Below are positions 1 through 9,151 of a DNA stretch of 24,085 nucleotides, in pieces. This DNA comes from Bremia lactucae. Its lineage: Eukaryota > Oomycota > Peronosporomycetes > Peronosporales > Peronosporaceae. Every line of letters starts with the position of its first letter. The stretch's first letter is position 1. The stretch covers positions 11,848,763 through 11,872,847 of the forward strand of contig NC_090610.1 of the NCBI RefSeq assembly GCF_004359215.1, in the 5' to 3' direction. A program made the position numbers and the translations under genes. The notes under the pieces were generated by a model. That model made no database searches and was not told the origin of the DNA. It saw nothing but the letters and a program-made list of their open reading frames with translations.

Positions 1-320
1 AGAGTTTCGGGACGACGCGTTTGCGTCATCCCAGGTACAGGGGTCTGTACCTGTTGTAATCTCAACAGTTCCGCCTGTTGAGAGCCTTGCTGATTCAGCA
101 AGGCTACTTTTTCCTTCATCTCGTCAAGTTCATGTTGTATGAACTTGGCGACGGTTGAATGGAGGGCATCTCTGTCTAAGTTGGACAGTAATGCCAGGAT
201 TGCATCGTTTCCTACGGATGAACTCATTCGTTCAACCGCACTCCTTTCTATATCACTTAGAAAGGAGTAGCTTTTAGGGGAAACGTGATGCGTATTCCCA
301 CTACCATCTAACATGTCCAT
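1..320 (-). CDS. Ty3/Gypsy gag, N-terminal part, runs off left edge
   Basis: Reading leftwards from the ATG at 318-320, the frame stays open for 106 codons to the window edge. The protein is clearly the same as the gag at 3418 (element A): shared stretches include YSFLSD near residue 18, FIQHELDEMKEKVALLNQQG near residue 66 and VQTPVPGM near residue 97. Gag forms the particle in which the element is reverse transcribed; this N-terminal part has a helical, Glu/Gln-rich segment that may form a coiled coil, and no recognised catalytic motif. It lies 50 nt inside the LTR at 371-822, the usual position for a gag start. It is the best preserved gag start in the window, with no stop in the visible part. 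Whether the rest of the element is intact cannot be seen. Confidence 0.8.
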   Translation of the reverse strand, partial: MDMLDGSGNTHHVSPKSYSFLSDIERSAVERMSSSVGNDAILALLSNLDRDALHSTVAKFIQHELDEMKEKVALLNQQGSQQAELLRLQQVQTPVPGMTQTRRPET

Positions 321-350
321 GTTAGATGTGGGAAATGTGGTCCTTTAACG

Positions 351-368
351 GACTACAAAGTGCTACCA
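351..368 (-). other. Primer-binding site of left element
   Basis: Immediately inside the LTR (after two bases) the minus strand reads TGGTAGCACTTTGTAGTC. A TGG start two bases after an LTR ending in CA is the standard layout for a tRNA primer-binding site. The same site occurs with one change at 3371 and in related form at 11285. I cannot name the tRNA. Confidence 0.6.
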
Positions 369-370
369 GG

Positions 371-822
371 TGTAACGGGGCACTACGACTTGTACTATTT
401 TTTTTAGTACAAGTCCACTTCACACTGCTTCAGTTGTGAGTGGTGCCTTACGTTAGGTGACGTACACTGTACGTGCAGAGGAAGACTTTTCTTAAGACAA
501 GTAGACTTAAGAGGGTAAAATGAAAACTGTATTAAATATAATTAAGTGTCTCTTGTTCTATCTTTGTAAATGCGAACTTAATTATAACTAATACTAAACA
601 TTCAATCTTATCTTATCTTATCTTATCTTATCTTTCTCTTTTGTTTACATCTACAGTTGATTAGTCTGCGGGATTAATTGATATATTGGCCTAATCCTAT
701 CTATGCATAAGATTTCTGAACATAATTTTTTAAATATCCTCCAAATATTATGTACCTTTTAGATAATATATCAATTAACAACCTTTAAGTGTTAATTTCA
801 TGTAACGATACACCCCGTTACA
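371..822 (-). repeat. 5' LTR of minus-strand Gypsy element (452 bp)
   Basis: The minus strand starts TGTAACGGGGTG at 822 and ends CCCCGTTACA at 371, giving perfect short terminal inverted repeats with TG...CA ends. It aligns in patches with the LTRs at 2843 and 9676, especially the first 50 bp and the last 100 bp, where a hairpin of the type ACTTGTACT...AGTACAAGT is kept. The middle is diverged and holds a run of the pentamer TCTTA at about 606-635. It lacks the pol-derived insert found at 2969-3079. Its outer end is only 48 bp from the start codon of SIL1. Confidence 0.85.
604..635. repeat. Pentanucleotide microsatellite (TCTTA)n
   Basis: About six tandem TCTTA units lie within the LTR at 371-822. 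The run is absent from the other LTR copies, so it expanded after these copies separated. Confidence 0.75.
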
Positions 823-870
823 ATAATAAGTTGCTTCGTTTTGAAACACTAAGTTGCTCGGTAAGGTGGG
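823..870 (+). promoter_or_regulatory. Very short upstream region of SIL1
   Basis: Only 48 bp separate the LTR edge from the SIL1 start codon. The stretch contains two close copies of TAAGTTGCT and no motif I can confidently call an oomycete initiator. Any core promoter further upstream must lie in the LTR, which is oriented divergently from the gene. Confidence 0.4.
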
Positions 871-2583
871 ATGCGCGGTGTCCATAGAAATTCTGCAATG
901 CTTTGTAAAATCTCGCTGCTGACGACGATATTGCTGCTAAACACGCTGACAACCGCGGTCACTTCCACGGACGATCAGAGCAAAAAATCTGTGGACGTTG
1001 AAGTTACGGAGGTCGAGCCCAATGGCAATGATAAGCCAGTCCCTGAATTTGTTGCAACGAACGAGTGGCAGGATTTGCTACCTGGCCAAGGCGTGCCAAG
1101 GGTAATTTTATTTATGCATACTCAAATGGGCGTATACATTGCTTTGACAGCTCTATGTTGCATAAATGAAGGGGCTGCATATGCGCTTGAACTTAGAAAC
1201 TGGAAAACGTGAAGCGAAGCTGGTGGACCGCAGTGATACCGACGCGGAAGAGTTTACGCGCTTACTTGTAACTGGATCAGATTCTCAGGAGACTACGGTA
1301 ACAGTTTTGACCGATTATGCTGGAGATGCCGCAACAGATTTTGAAAACGGCGAAACGTTGAGTGTTACTGATGACAGGCTCGGTAATTATGCGCTAAAAG
1401 AAGACGCCGAACACGACGAAGCTCCAAGAGCAGAGCCAAAATGGAACCATGAAAAGATCTATGAAGTGTTGCAAGCGTTGCCTGAACCACCTGAGGTAGA
1501 CGGAATGAACATTCACGAGGCTCACGAGAAGCTGTCGCCAGCGGAGTTTCGAAGGCAAGTCGTGTATCTCTGGAAAAAACGCCAAGCAGAGCTTAAAGAA
1601 GCTTTGGAATCCCTTCAGGATGATGCGAAGTATTTAGGCAAGCTTCTGAAGCAATTCAAAGAGGCTGAGGAGAATGGTGATATGAATGGACAGATCTCTG
1701 TGCTTGAAGTACTTGAATGGGAAGTACAGGATCTTGATAAGACGCATGTATTTAATTTCATCGGAGGCTTCAGTATTATGGCTGACTACTTGAACTCAAC
1801 TAGCTTACCCGTCCGTGCAAGCGCGGCTTGGGTGATCGGATCCGCAGCCAAAAACTACAAAGATGGTCAGGATTGGGCTATTGATGCTGGCGTTATTCCG
1901 AAGTTGCTCGACTCTATAGCGCTAGATATTCCAAATAAAAATGACGTAGCTAAGGATGTCCACGAAGTGAAGAAAAAAAGCATATATGCTCTTTCATCCA
2001 TTGTTCGATCTAACGCGCGTGGACAGCGTCTGTTCTTGCTTCAAAACGGTCCGGAGCAACTTGCAGGTCTGTTTGATAATGCTCATTCTGCCAAACTTCA
2101 TTTAAAGGTATGGTTATGCTGCAATTGCATTTTATTTGCGCTTCTGATTGCATTTTTTTCCAAGGTGCTTTTGTTCATGTACGATTTGATGATTGAAGAA
2201 CCGAATTTGGAATTGGCTCCTGAAGCAGAGTCAACAGCCTCCTCGTTAGTACATCTCAAGAAAATATTCCAGGCCCCAAAGTGGTGTGAGCGTCTTTTAT
2301 CGACATTTGTCGAAATGGTAAGCTCTTTTTATGAGTTCACGTCAACTTACGAACAATAATCATTTTCCATTAGGCACCTGATTTAGCTCAACAACGGGAG
2401 GTGATTGAGCTTGTCGACTTTATGCGACATCAGGTGTCTTCGTGTCAACAGATTTACGTAAAGTCGGAAGTCAAAAATGTCGTGAAAGCCCTTGCAAAGC
2501 GCTTTGGAAGCGACGAAGCGCTAGATGCGGCGGCAAAGGAAGAGTTATCTCTATTTTTTGAGGACTTTCTTTATCGCGTGTGA
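871..2583 (+). CDS. SIL1: SIL1-like nucleotide exchange factor of the endoplasmic reticulum (4 exons)
   Basis: Proposed exons are 871-1101, 1172-2107, 2165-2317 and 2374-2583, giving 509 residues. SIL1/Fes1 proteins are armadillo-repeat factors that release ADP from Hsp70; SIL1 serves BiP in the ER lumen. Residues 1-32 form a signal peptide with a leucine-rich core. The family signature spans the first splice junction: WQDLLPGQGVPR from exon 1 joins GLHMRLNLETGKREAKL from exon 2. The armadillo part follows from about residue 215 (RASAAWVIGSAAKN, KKKSIYALSSIVRSNARGQ, VLLFMYDLMIEEPN across the second junction). An acidic, charged segment fills residues 95-200. The protein ends in FLYRV with no KDEL-type retrieval signal. 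A second in-frame Met at codon 10 (898) could also start a signal peptide; I kept the first. It is the only intact-looking host gene here and is boxed in by two LTRs. Confidence 0.9.
1102..1171 (+). other. SIL1 intron 1 (70 nt)
   Basis: GTAATT donor and AAG acceptor. Removing it joins AGG to GGG in frame and restores the conserved PR-GLHMRLNL sequence. The alternative acceptor at 1150 leads to a stop at 1163. Confidence 0.85.
2108..2164 (+). other. SIL1 intron 2 (57 nt, in frame)
   Basis: GTATGG donor, CTGAT-like branch site, T-rich tract and AAG acceptor. Its length is a multiple of three and it has no stop, so the reading frame runs through it. Removal joins HLK to VLLFMYDL, as expected for the family. 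Confidence 0.8.
2318..2373 (+). other. SIL1 intron 3 (56 nt)
   Basis: GTAAGC donor, CTTAC-like branch site, TTTTCCATTAG acceptor. It contains an in-frame stop, so the C-terminal 69 residues require its removal. Confidence 0.85.
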
Positions 2584-2842
2584 GTTATCAGATGCATATG
2601 ATTGTATGTTTGCATGCAATTTTCAACCGAATCTTTTCTTGCGAGGTTGAATAATTCACAATCTCGACAGCATTATTTGCACAAGAAGTAATAAAGCGTG
2701 TCATCTTATTGTCACATATTTAGATAGGATTTGTGCTTGACCAACATATGAACGGCGTTTGGTGCAAATAGAGTCACCGATTACGACGTCACGTTCAGCT
2801 TATCATGTGAAATGACGTGCAATTCCACTTATTTTCCTCTAT

Positions 2843-3368
2843 TGTAACGGGGTGTATCGTTACTTGAAATTAACACTTAAAGGTTGTTATTTAATATATT
2901 ATCAAAAAGGTAGATAATGTTTGAAGTATATTACTTTACATGAATATTCTAAAAGCGTATCCATTGGTCGTATTGGCAAAGTCAAGCCGATCTGCGTACT
3001 TGTCACAGATGACAGCTACGTGGCCGATATTTGGTCGGCAATAGCATTTCCTGAAAACGAACGAGTTTTCAGCAGCTCATAGACCATTATATCTAATATA
3101 TCTACTTTCTCCGCGGTCCAGTCAGCGCTGGACGCGCGCAAAGAGAAAGACAAATAAGACTTTATTACATGTTTTGTATTAGTTTATAACAAAATAAGTA
3201 TTAAATAGATAGAAATAGAAGAACTTAACTGTATTAAATACAGTTATTAATTAACCCTCTTTAAAGCAAGTGCTTTTGTACGTGAAGTGATGGGAGGCCC
3301 CGCTCGCACTGAGGTAATGCGACGTGGACTTGTACTGAAGCAGTACAAGTCAGTAGTGCCCCGTTACA
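2843..3368 (+). repeat. 5' LTR of element A (526 bp) with an internal pol-derived insert
   Basis: Begins TGTAACGGGGTG and ends CCCCGTTACA. It aligns with the 3' LTR at 9676-10103 except that it contains about 111 extra bases at 2969-3079 and lacks about 30 bases that hold GTCTTCCTCTGCACGTAC in the 3' copy. Near the 3' end the hairpin ACTTGTACTGAAGCAGTACA is conserved. Confidence 0.85.
2969..3079 (+). repeat. Fragment of the protease-RT linker of pol captured inside the LTR
   Basis: This stretch reads in one frame as GKVKPICVLVTDDSYVADIW followed by SAIAFPENERVFSSS. It matches, at roughly 85 percent by eye, the pol linker at about 22699-22808 and more loosely 5380-5489. The flanking LTR sequence CCATTGG / TAGACCATTAT is contiguous in the 3' LTR at about 9780-9796, so the piece is an insertion into the LTR. 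Confidence 0.85.
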
Positions 3369-3370
3369 CC

Positions 3371-3388
3371 TGATAGCACTTTGTAGTC
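3371..3388 (+). other. Primer-binding site of element A
   Basis: Two bases after the LTR the sequence is TGATAGCACTTTGTAGTC. It differs at one base from the site of the left element, where TGG is kept. Confidence 0.6.
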
Positions 3389-3417
3389 CGTCCAAGGATC
3401 ACAGTCCATCACCTAAC

Positions 3418-4620
3418 ATGTCCATGTTAGATGATAATGGACATACGCATCACGTTTCGCGTGAGAGCTACTCCTTTTTAAGTGACATAGCGGTCAAACG
3501 AATGAGTTCGACCGTAGGGAACGATGCTCTCTTGGCCATGCTGTCCGGTTTGGACAGAGATGCCTTCCATCCAGCCATCGCCAAGTTCATACAACATGAA
3601 CTTGACGAGATGAAGGAGAAGGTAGCCTTGCTGAATCAGCAAGGCTCTCAACAGGCAGAACTGTTGAGGTTACAACAGGTACAGACACCTGTACCTGGGA
3701 TGATGCAGACGCGTCGTCCCGAAACGTTAAAGATTGACATCTCCAAGGATAGGGGAGTCGAAGAAGACTCCCTCTTAAGATGATTCGTCGAGTTGGACGA
3801 TGCCATAAGGGCTCGTCACGTCGTCGACGAGCTAATGCAAGTCGCATTTGCTCGGTCAAATTTGGCAGGTCGTACCAAACTTGGGCGCTAGGCCAATAAT
3901 TGCGCGACCCATATGTCTTTAAGTCGCTAGATGCTTTTAAAGCCCAGCTGAAATAGACGTTTGAACCACCAAGGGCTGAGTTCAGAGCTCGATCAGAGTT
4001 TCTGAAACTCAAGCAAGGCAAGCGAGATGTTCACGCTTATGCCCAGCATATGCGACTCTTAGCGAGTTGTATCACGAGCAACCCAGTTCATGAGCACACG
4101 TTGATTACGGTGTTCATGCAAGGTCTTACGGATGGTCCCGTATAGACCCACCTGTTCCGCTTGGAAACTGGATACGCTTGAAGAAGCAATATCAGATGCG
4201 GAACAGGACAACTTTAGCTTGGGACAGGCTCAAGCTACTTCGTCATCGTTTCGTCCTCGAAGACGACACGAGCTTGAAGGTCCAGAACAAATGGACCTCT
4301 CTTATGTCGAAAGCGAGAAACCTCGCTTTTCGAACGATAAGCGATTGCAAAAATGCAATCGCTGTCAAAAGTTTGGATAATACGCTCATGAGTGTATTGC
4401 CCCACACCCAGTACCGAGAGGTACTGAACGGAATTATGGACCGAATGCCAAAAAGGATAACGGTCGCGGGTTCGACATTGTTGCAAAATCGCAATAACGA
4501 GGCGGCCCGCCAAAAAAACGGCTGGGGTCAGTAGGCGCGCAACGCCCTACTGATCCAGCAACCTCAAGAGGATTTGCAAATCTCTTGACGAAAGTTTCTC
4601 CAGACATACAATCATTTTAT
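3418..4620 (+). pseudogene. gag of element A, broken
   Basis: Starts at the ATG at 3418, or at a position slightly upstream as in the left copy, and reads 121 codons to a TGA at 3781. The region C gag (minus strand, near 23800) has Trp at this place, so the stop is a TGG to TGA change. Gag text continues in frame or nearby frames with further stops near 3895, 3950 and 4144 (for example EFRARSEFLKLKQGKRDVHA, then TLITVFMQGLTDGPV). The C-terminal nucleocapsid holds a CCHC zinc knuckle at 4354-4395, C-NR-C-QKFG then YAHE-C, in which the expected His codon is TAA. The product would be a truncated capsid without RNA-binding knuckle. Confidence 0.85.
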
Positions 4621-5000
4621 GTGTCTCTGCACCTGGTGATGAGGTATCCCCCATCACCTTGAAGTTAAAAGTGACAAATGATTTGCAACTTAGAGCCCTA
4701 GTGGACTGTGGAGCGTCGAATAACTTTATTCGTCGCCAGTCACTAGAGGGTCGTAGGCTCAAATATGTTGAGCGCGACATCCCTCCAACGAGGATGACGG
4801 TGCGTCTAGCGACAGGCGCATCGATAACAGTAATGAAACGCGTAGTGAAATTTCACTACACGTCAAGAGATTTACAGTAGGATGATAATTTCATCGTCCT
4901 GGATTTGGATGACAATTTTGATGTCATTATAGGTCTACCTTGGCTCAGAAAATATGAGCCAAGGATCAGCTGGCAGCATCGATCCGTAAAGATGCCCGCC
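4621..5000 (+). pseudogene. Retropepsin-like protease of element A
   Basis: From 4659 the frame reads a pepsin-type aspartic protease that would cut the Gag-Pol precursor. The active site is V-D-C-G-A-S, Asp codon at 4704-4706, with Cys in place of the usual Ser/Thr. The chain continues RMTVRLATGASITV and, after a TAG at 4878-4880, in the same frame DNFDVIIGLPWLRKYEPRIS, which is the second conserved protease block. The TAG replaces a Tyr codon kept in region C. Only this nonsense change separates the two halves. Confidence 0.8.
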
Positions 5001-5560
5001 ATTTGTTCATCAGATGGCCATCTGATGAGATACCGGTTGCCCCAGAGGGACAACACGATGATCTTAGGTCGAGTAGAGAGTCGACCGTAGAGGACCCGAC
5101 TGTGATAGCGCAATCACAGTCGGAAGACGTTGAGGGAAGTGGTCCCCACGTACTTAAAGAGAAATCTCCTCAAATAGTTGAAGTAACTAGACTTCAAGAT
5201 CCTGAGGGATTAACCCCTTGGCAGCCTGTGGATAAATTCCAGGAAGAAACCGAGACATTAAACGTCTTGGTTAATAACGGTTCAAGAGTAGGCGCTTATA
5301 CTCTTGATCTGTATGCGCCTCCGAAGTTAACTTCGGAGATAACTCAATTACCAACCCTAGATTCTTGAGAGATCTGCATGGTGGTAAAATCAAGCAGATC
5401 TGCGTACTCGTCAGAGAGGACGATTACGTAACCGACATTCGGTCAGAGGTAATTTTTGCAGAGAACGAACGGGTTTTCAGCAGCTCATCGAAGGACAAAA
5501 GTGTCCTCGAGGTGAAGACTCGGATTGAAAGATACACTACTCATTTTTGATAGTCACTCA
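5001..5560 (+). pseudogene. Protease-RT linker of element A
   Basis: Poorly conserved linker readable in shifting frames, including TVIAQSQSEDVEG, ETETLNVLVNNGSRVGAYTL and VLVREDDYVTDIRSEVIF. The same order of text occurs in region C between 22400 and 22860, but there the linker is longer and contains a Cys-rich repeat missing here. The part near 5380-5489 is the homologue of the fragment captured in the 5' LTR. No known domain. Confidence 0.65.
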
Positions 5561-6480
5561 AGGGAAATCCTTTATACGAGGATTTAATAGAATTCAGGGA
5601 TGTATTCCCTGAAGCAGTTCCATGCGAGTTGCCTAAGGATAAAGGCACTCGACATGAGATCGAGCTCAAACCGGGCTCGAAGTACTGTGTCATGAAGCAG
5701 TGGCCACTGCCTCGTGAACAAGTACTTGCGATCGACAAATTCTTTACCGATCGAGTAAAAGCGGGCCACGCAAGGGAGTCAACCTCCTCACATAGCTCTC
5801 CGACCTTCTGTGTGCGAAAGGCCACAGGAGGGTGGGGGATTGTGCACGCATTCAATAAACTAAATACTGCAACGGTTTCGGCTCAAACGCCGATACCTAG
5901 AAAAGACGTAATCATTGATAGTATGTTAAAGCGTACCATATTTTCGTCTATGGATCTGATGGATGGATTTTATCAGATCCTTATGCGTGAACGGGACATC
6001 CCGAACACAGCAATGAGAACTCCCAGTGGGATGTTCTGGAAATGGCTTGTAATGCCACAGGGGCTTAGTAACGCCCCTGCAACATTCAACAGATGCGTAA
6101 CGAATCGGTTGAGACCGGTATCGTCATAGCCGGGCTATGGATGGAAAGACGGACGTGGAAGTTCATAAAACTCACGGTTGTCAGGTTCTTACACTTATGC
6201 GAAAGAATAAGATGTACGAAAATCCCAAGAAGTGTATATTCGCTGCAATCGAAATACCACTTTTTGGGTGCATCGTCGGTAAACACGGCGTGCGTCCTGA
6301 GAAAAGATCAAGGCAATTACCAACTGGCCGGTTCCAGTCGATGTCAAGGGGCTTAGAAAGTTCGTTGTGCTAACGGCGTACTTGCACAATTACACACGCA
6401 ATTAGGCCTAGATGACAGTACATCCCTCTCGTCTCTTTAAAAAGACGAGAAATTGTTATAGAACGCTAATTGTCAGCGTT
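5561..6480 (+). pseudogene. Reverse transcriptase of element A, lacking the YxDD box
   Basis: RT copies the element RNA into DNA. From about 5587 to 6126 a long open frame shows FRDVFPEAVPCELPKDKGTR, VMKQWPLPREQVLAIDKFF, STSSHSSPTFCVRKATGGWG, SMDLMDGFYQILMRERDIPN (containing the first catalytic Asp) and WLVMPQGLSNAPATFNRCVT. At 6120-6137 the text jumps from LRPVSS and a stop directly to MDGKTDVEVHKTH in another frame. The tyrosine-x-Asp-Asp box that should lie between, and that is present in element B at 14213, is missing, which points to a small deletion. The thumb/connection region then reads KCIFAAIEIPLFGCIVGKHG up to about 6370, with loss of frame to 6480. Inactive. Confidence 0.88.
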
Positions 6481-6950
6481 CCTTTGAAGGTATCAAGCAA
6501 ATAGTGATGCAATCGCCCATCTTGGCGCTTGCAGATCAAGTCAAACCATTCCATGTTGTCTGTGACGCCAGCGATGTCGCAATCGGCTGTGCGTTAATGC
6601 AATACGATACAGACGGCGCGGAGCGCGTCGTCTGTTACCAATCGCGTCAGCTGCAACCAGCTGAACGCAAATACCCAGTGCATGACAAGGAACTCCTTTC
6701 CATGAAATCTGCACTGGCTAAGTTTAGGGTCTATCTTCTCGGAGATAGAACGTTCATCGTATATACGGACCATGCGTCAGTACGCACGGCCGTAAACAGC
6801 TCACCCCTATCGCAAAGAATGGCGAGGTGGCTATCCTTCTTCGCGGAGTATAATTTCTCCATGGAATATAAACCAGGACGACTTAATGTCTTCGCTGATG
6901 CGTTATCACGCCGACCCGATTTCGAGCCGGCTGCGCATTCCAACAGCTAA
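6481..6950 (+). pseudogene. RNase H domain of element A
   Basis: An open frame of 148 codons (6504-6950) covers the Ty3-type RNase H that degrades the RNA strand of the hybrid. All four acidic residues are visible in order: Asp in VVCDASDVAIG, Glu in HDKELLSM, Asp in IVYTDHASV, Asp in VFADALSRR. It ends SRRPDFEPAAHSNS and a stop, where pol would normally read on towards integrase. This is the best preserved domain of the element; the surrounding frame breaks make it a pseudogene fragment and not an independent gene. Confidence 0.85.
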
Positions 6951-8400
6951 AATAATCCCACTGTTGCAACACTCATTGTTAGTGTTTCGTCATCAACCTT
7001 GTTTGATGACTTAAAGAAAGCCTACACAGAAGAATAAGACCTACTGCGTCTAAAGGATTATCTGATGAATCCATCCGATAAATCTTTTGAAAATTTACCG
7101 GCTTTATATCGATCGTCATCTGATCGATACACAACACGTGACGGCTTACACAGCCGTTGACGGCGACACTCCGCGTGGCGTCGTCCCAACCCACAAAGAT
7201 TTGCGCTGGCGCATCATGTATGAGTGTCACGATGCTCCAACAAGTGGACATCGTGGACGTGAGAAGACTTGCCTCACAGCAAGTCGCGACTTTTACTGGC
7301 CTCGCCAGTATCAGTTCGTGCGCAAGTACATTCGTGCTTGCGAGGTATGTCCACGGGTGAAGCCTAGCCCTTCATACCGTGCACCTCTTTAACCTCTACC
7401 ACTCCCGGCAGAGTATTGGCAGTCCGTATCTATGGACTTCGTCTTCGGATTTCCCGAAATTGATCACAAAACCAATTGAATCCTAGTTTTTTGTAGACAG
7501 ATTCAGCAAGATGGTACATCTTGTTGCAGTACCAGAGTCAATCACGGCTCCAAGTTGTGCCCGTGCCTTTATCGACACGGTATTAAAACTCCACGGTTTA
7601 CTCCGCGAACTGGTCTCTGATAGAAATCCACGGTTCACGGCGGAGTTTTGGCAATCTGTGTTCCAATCTCTCGGAACACAGCTGACTACGTCAACTTCTG
7701 ATCACCTAGAGACAGATGGTCAAGAGGAACGCGTAAATCGCGTCCTCGAGGAGATTCTTCGAGGTTACGTCCAATCGTATCCATATTGGAGCGAGTTTTT
7801 ACCGATGGTCGAATTCGCCAGCATAATTCGGTGCATGCGTCTACAACGCATACCCACGCATCGAAGTTACCAACGATGCGAATGACGTCATGTCGAAGCA
7901 ATCGACTTCGAAGATGAGAAAGATATTATGGCAGTGCACACAAAGCGCACTGAAAAAGACAAAACAAATGAGTCAGCAGAAGAATTTCTGCTGGCTCAAA
8001 AATCAGTAGTCCGTTTTGTACAGGATTCTATTGCTAACGCAGTGGACCGTCAGAAACGGAACGCATACAAACATGGAAAAGCAAATGTTCTTTCATCTAA
8101 AATTATTGACCTAGTGCTCCTCTCTACGGTAAAGTTACCTAACCGTGAAGTCACTAATGTGGGTAGAAGTAAAGTACTACCCAAGTTCATTAGGTCATTC
8201 CGTCTACTGCATCGCAGGAGGCAATGCGTACACGATAGAATTGCCACGGAGGATCCGAACGTATCCTACGCTTTATGTTGGGTCGGCTCCGCCCGTACCC
8301 TCAGTACGCTGTTTCTTTCGCAGACGGATCTGACCACCCTTTTCAAGAATCCCAACAAGATTCTTGTGATCGCGACCAGATTCTAATGTTGAACCTGGAT
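6951..8400 (+). pseudogene. Integrase of element A: zinc-binding, DDE core and GPY/F-like region
   Basis: Integrase inserts the element DNA. The HHCC zinc domain lies at about 7190-7360 (ECHDAPTSGHRGREK, then YIRACEVCPRVK). The catalytic core follows: first Asp in QSVSMDFVFGFP (7410-7450), second Asp in ELVSDRNPRFTAEFW (about 7610-7650), Glu in EERVNRVLEEILRGY (about 7725-7765). The frame breaks after the first and the third motifs, near 7390, 7480 and 7850. The GPY/F-like segment is recognisable as VLPKFIRSFRLLHRR at about 8180-8220, followed by readable text with LPRRIRTYPTLYVG in another frame near 8240. Confidence 0.85.
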
Positions 8401-8690
8401 TTTCTCATGCCGGTTCCGAATATCATCGAAACTGCGATGAGCTGACGACAGCTCATCACGAACAGCGTGATATTTCCGTTCGTACTCCAACATTAAGAAC
8501 GCACTTTTTGAACGGTCTTCCAACCGTTTGATACGGTGAGTCTGCACCGTCTGTATTCAACGAGTAACGCTTGCTGCGCTCGTGATCAAGACCCTCTCCA
8601 ATACATGGAGGAAATGGTCGAGTTTGACGACTTTCAACTCTAGATCCGACACATGGGCCAGATCAAAATTTTCCTCCTCCACCACAATCA
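8401..8690 (+). pseudogene. Integrase C-terminal linker of element A
   Basis: No domain recognised. Short readable pieces such as RTHFLNGLPTV (near 8500) and MEEMVEFDDFQL (near 8600) occur between the GPY/F-like region and the chromodomain, with several stops. I treat it as the decayed linker of the same polyprotein. Confidence 0.5.
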
Positions 8691-9089
8691 TTGGTGAATT
8701 TCCACAGTGGTCAACGTTTCCTTGTGGAACGTATTCTAAACCACCGTGGTGTGAAGGAGCAGTGGACGATTGATCTTGTACGCTGGCGCGGTTAACCACC
8801 TTCGCATGACAGCTTAAAGCCTCGTTCCCAGCTGGTTGTCGACGTTGAGGGCCTCATCCAACAGTATGACGAGACTTATCTGATTGATCACAAGGTCCAT
8901 CGGAAAATACGCGCCCCTGGCGCCTGTAAATCGATTGCAAACGTCAATCGCATCGCGCATCTCGAAAGAGATGCGAGCCCTTCCCCAGGGCGAAGAAAGG
9001 GAATAGACATCCCCTTTTACTCTCTTCGTGTTGTCGATACAAAACGGACAGGGATAAGACGAGACATTTTATTGTCTACGCTCCCCTGA
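8691..9089 (+). pseudogene. Chromodomain and pol C-terminus of element A
   Basis: From 8691 one frame reads FHSGQRFLVERILNHRGVKE, then LVRWRG, a TAA stop, PPSHDS, and RSQLVVDVEGLIQQYDETY. This is the chromodomain fold found at the C-terminus of chromoviral integrases, where it binds histone tails or other chromatin marks and steers insertion. Of the aromatic cage, the Trp of VRWRG is kept, but the Trp expected after HDS is replaced by Leu. The frame continues through a basic tail (GRRKGIDIPFYSLRVVDTKR) and ends at TGA 9087-9089, taken as the end of pol. Confidence 0.75.
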
Positions 9090-9151
9090 GTGGTACCCAC
9101 TGAACAGGGGTACCGAAAGAACTTTTATTACGATGGCACACGCCATCGTCA

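Noticed and set aside
7686..7901. Minus-strand frame over the integrase core and similar antisense frames across elements A and B
   Set aside because: They are shadows of well-recognised plus-strand domains with conserved catalytic motifs.
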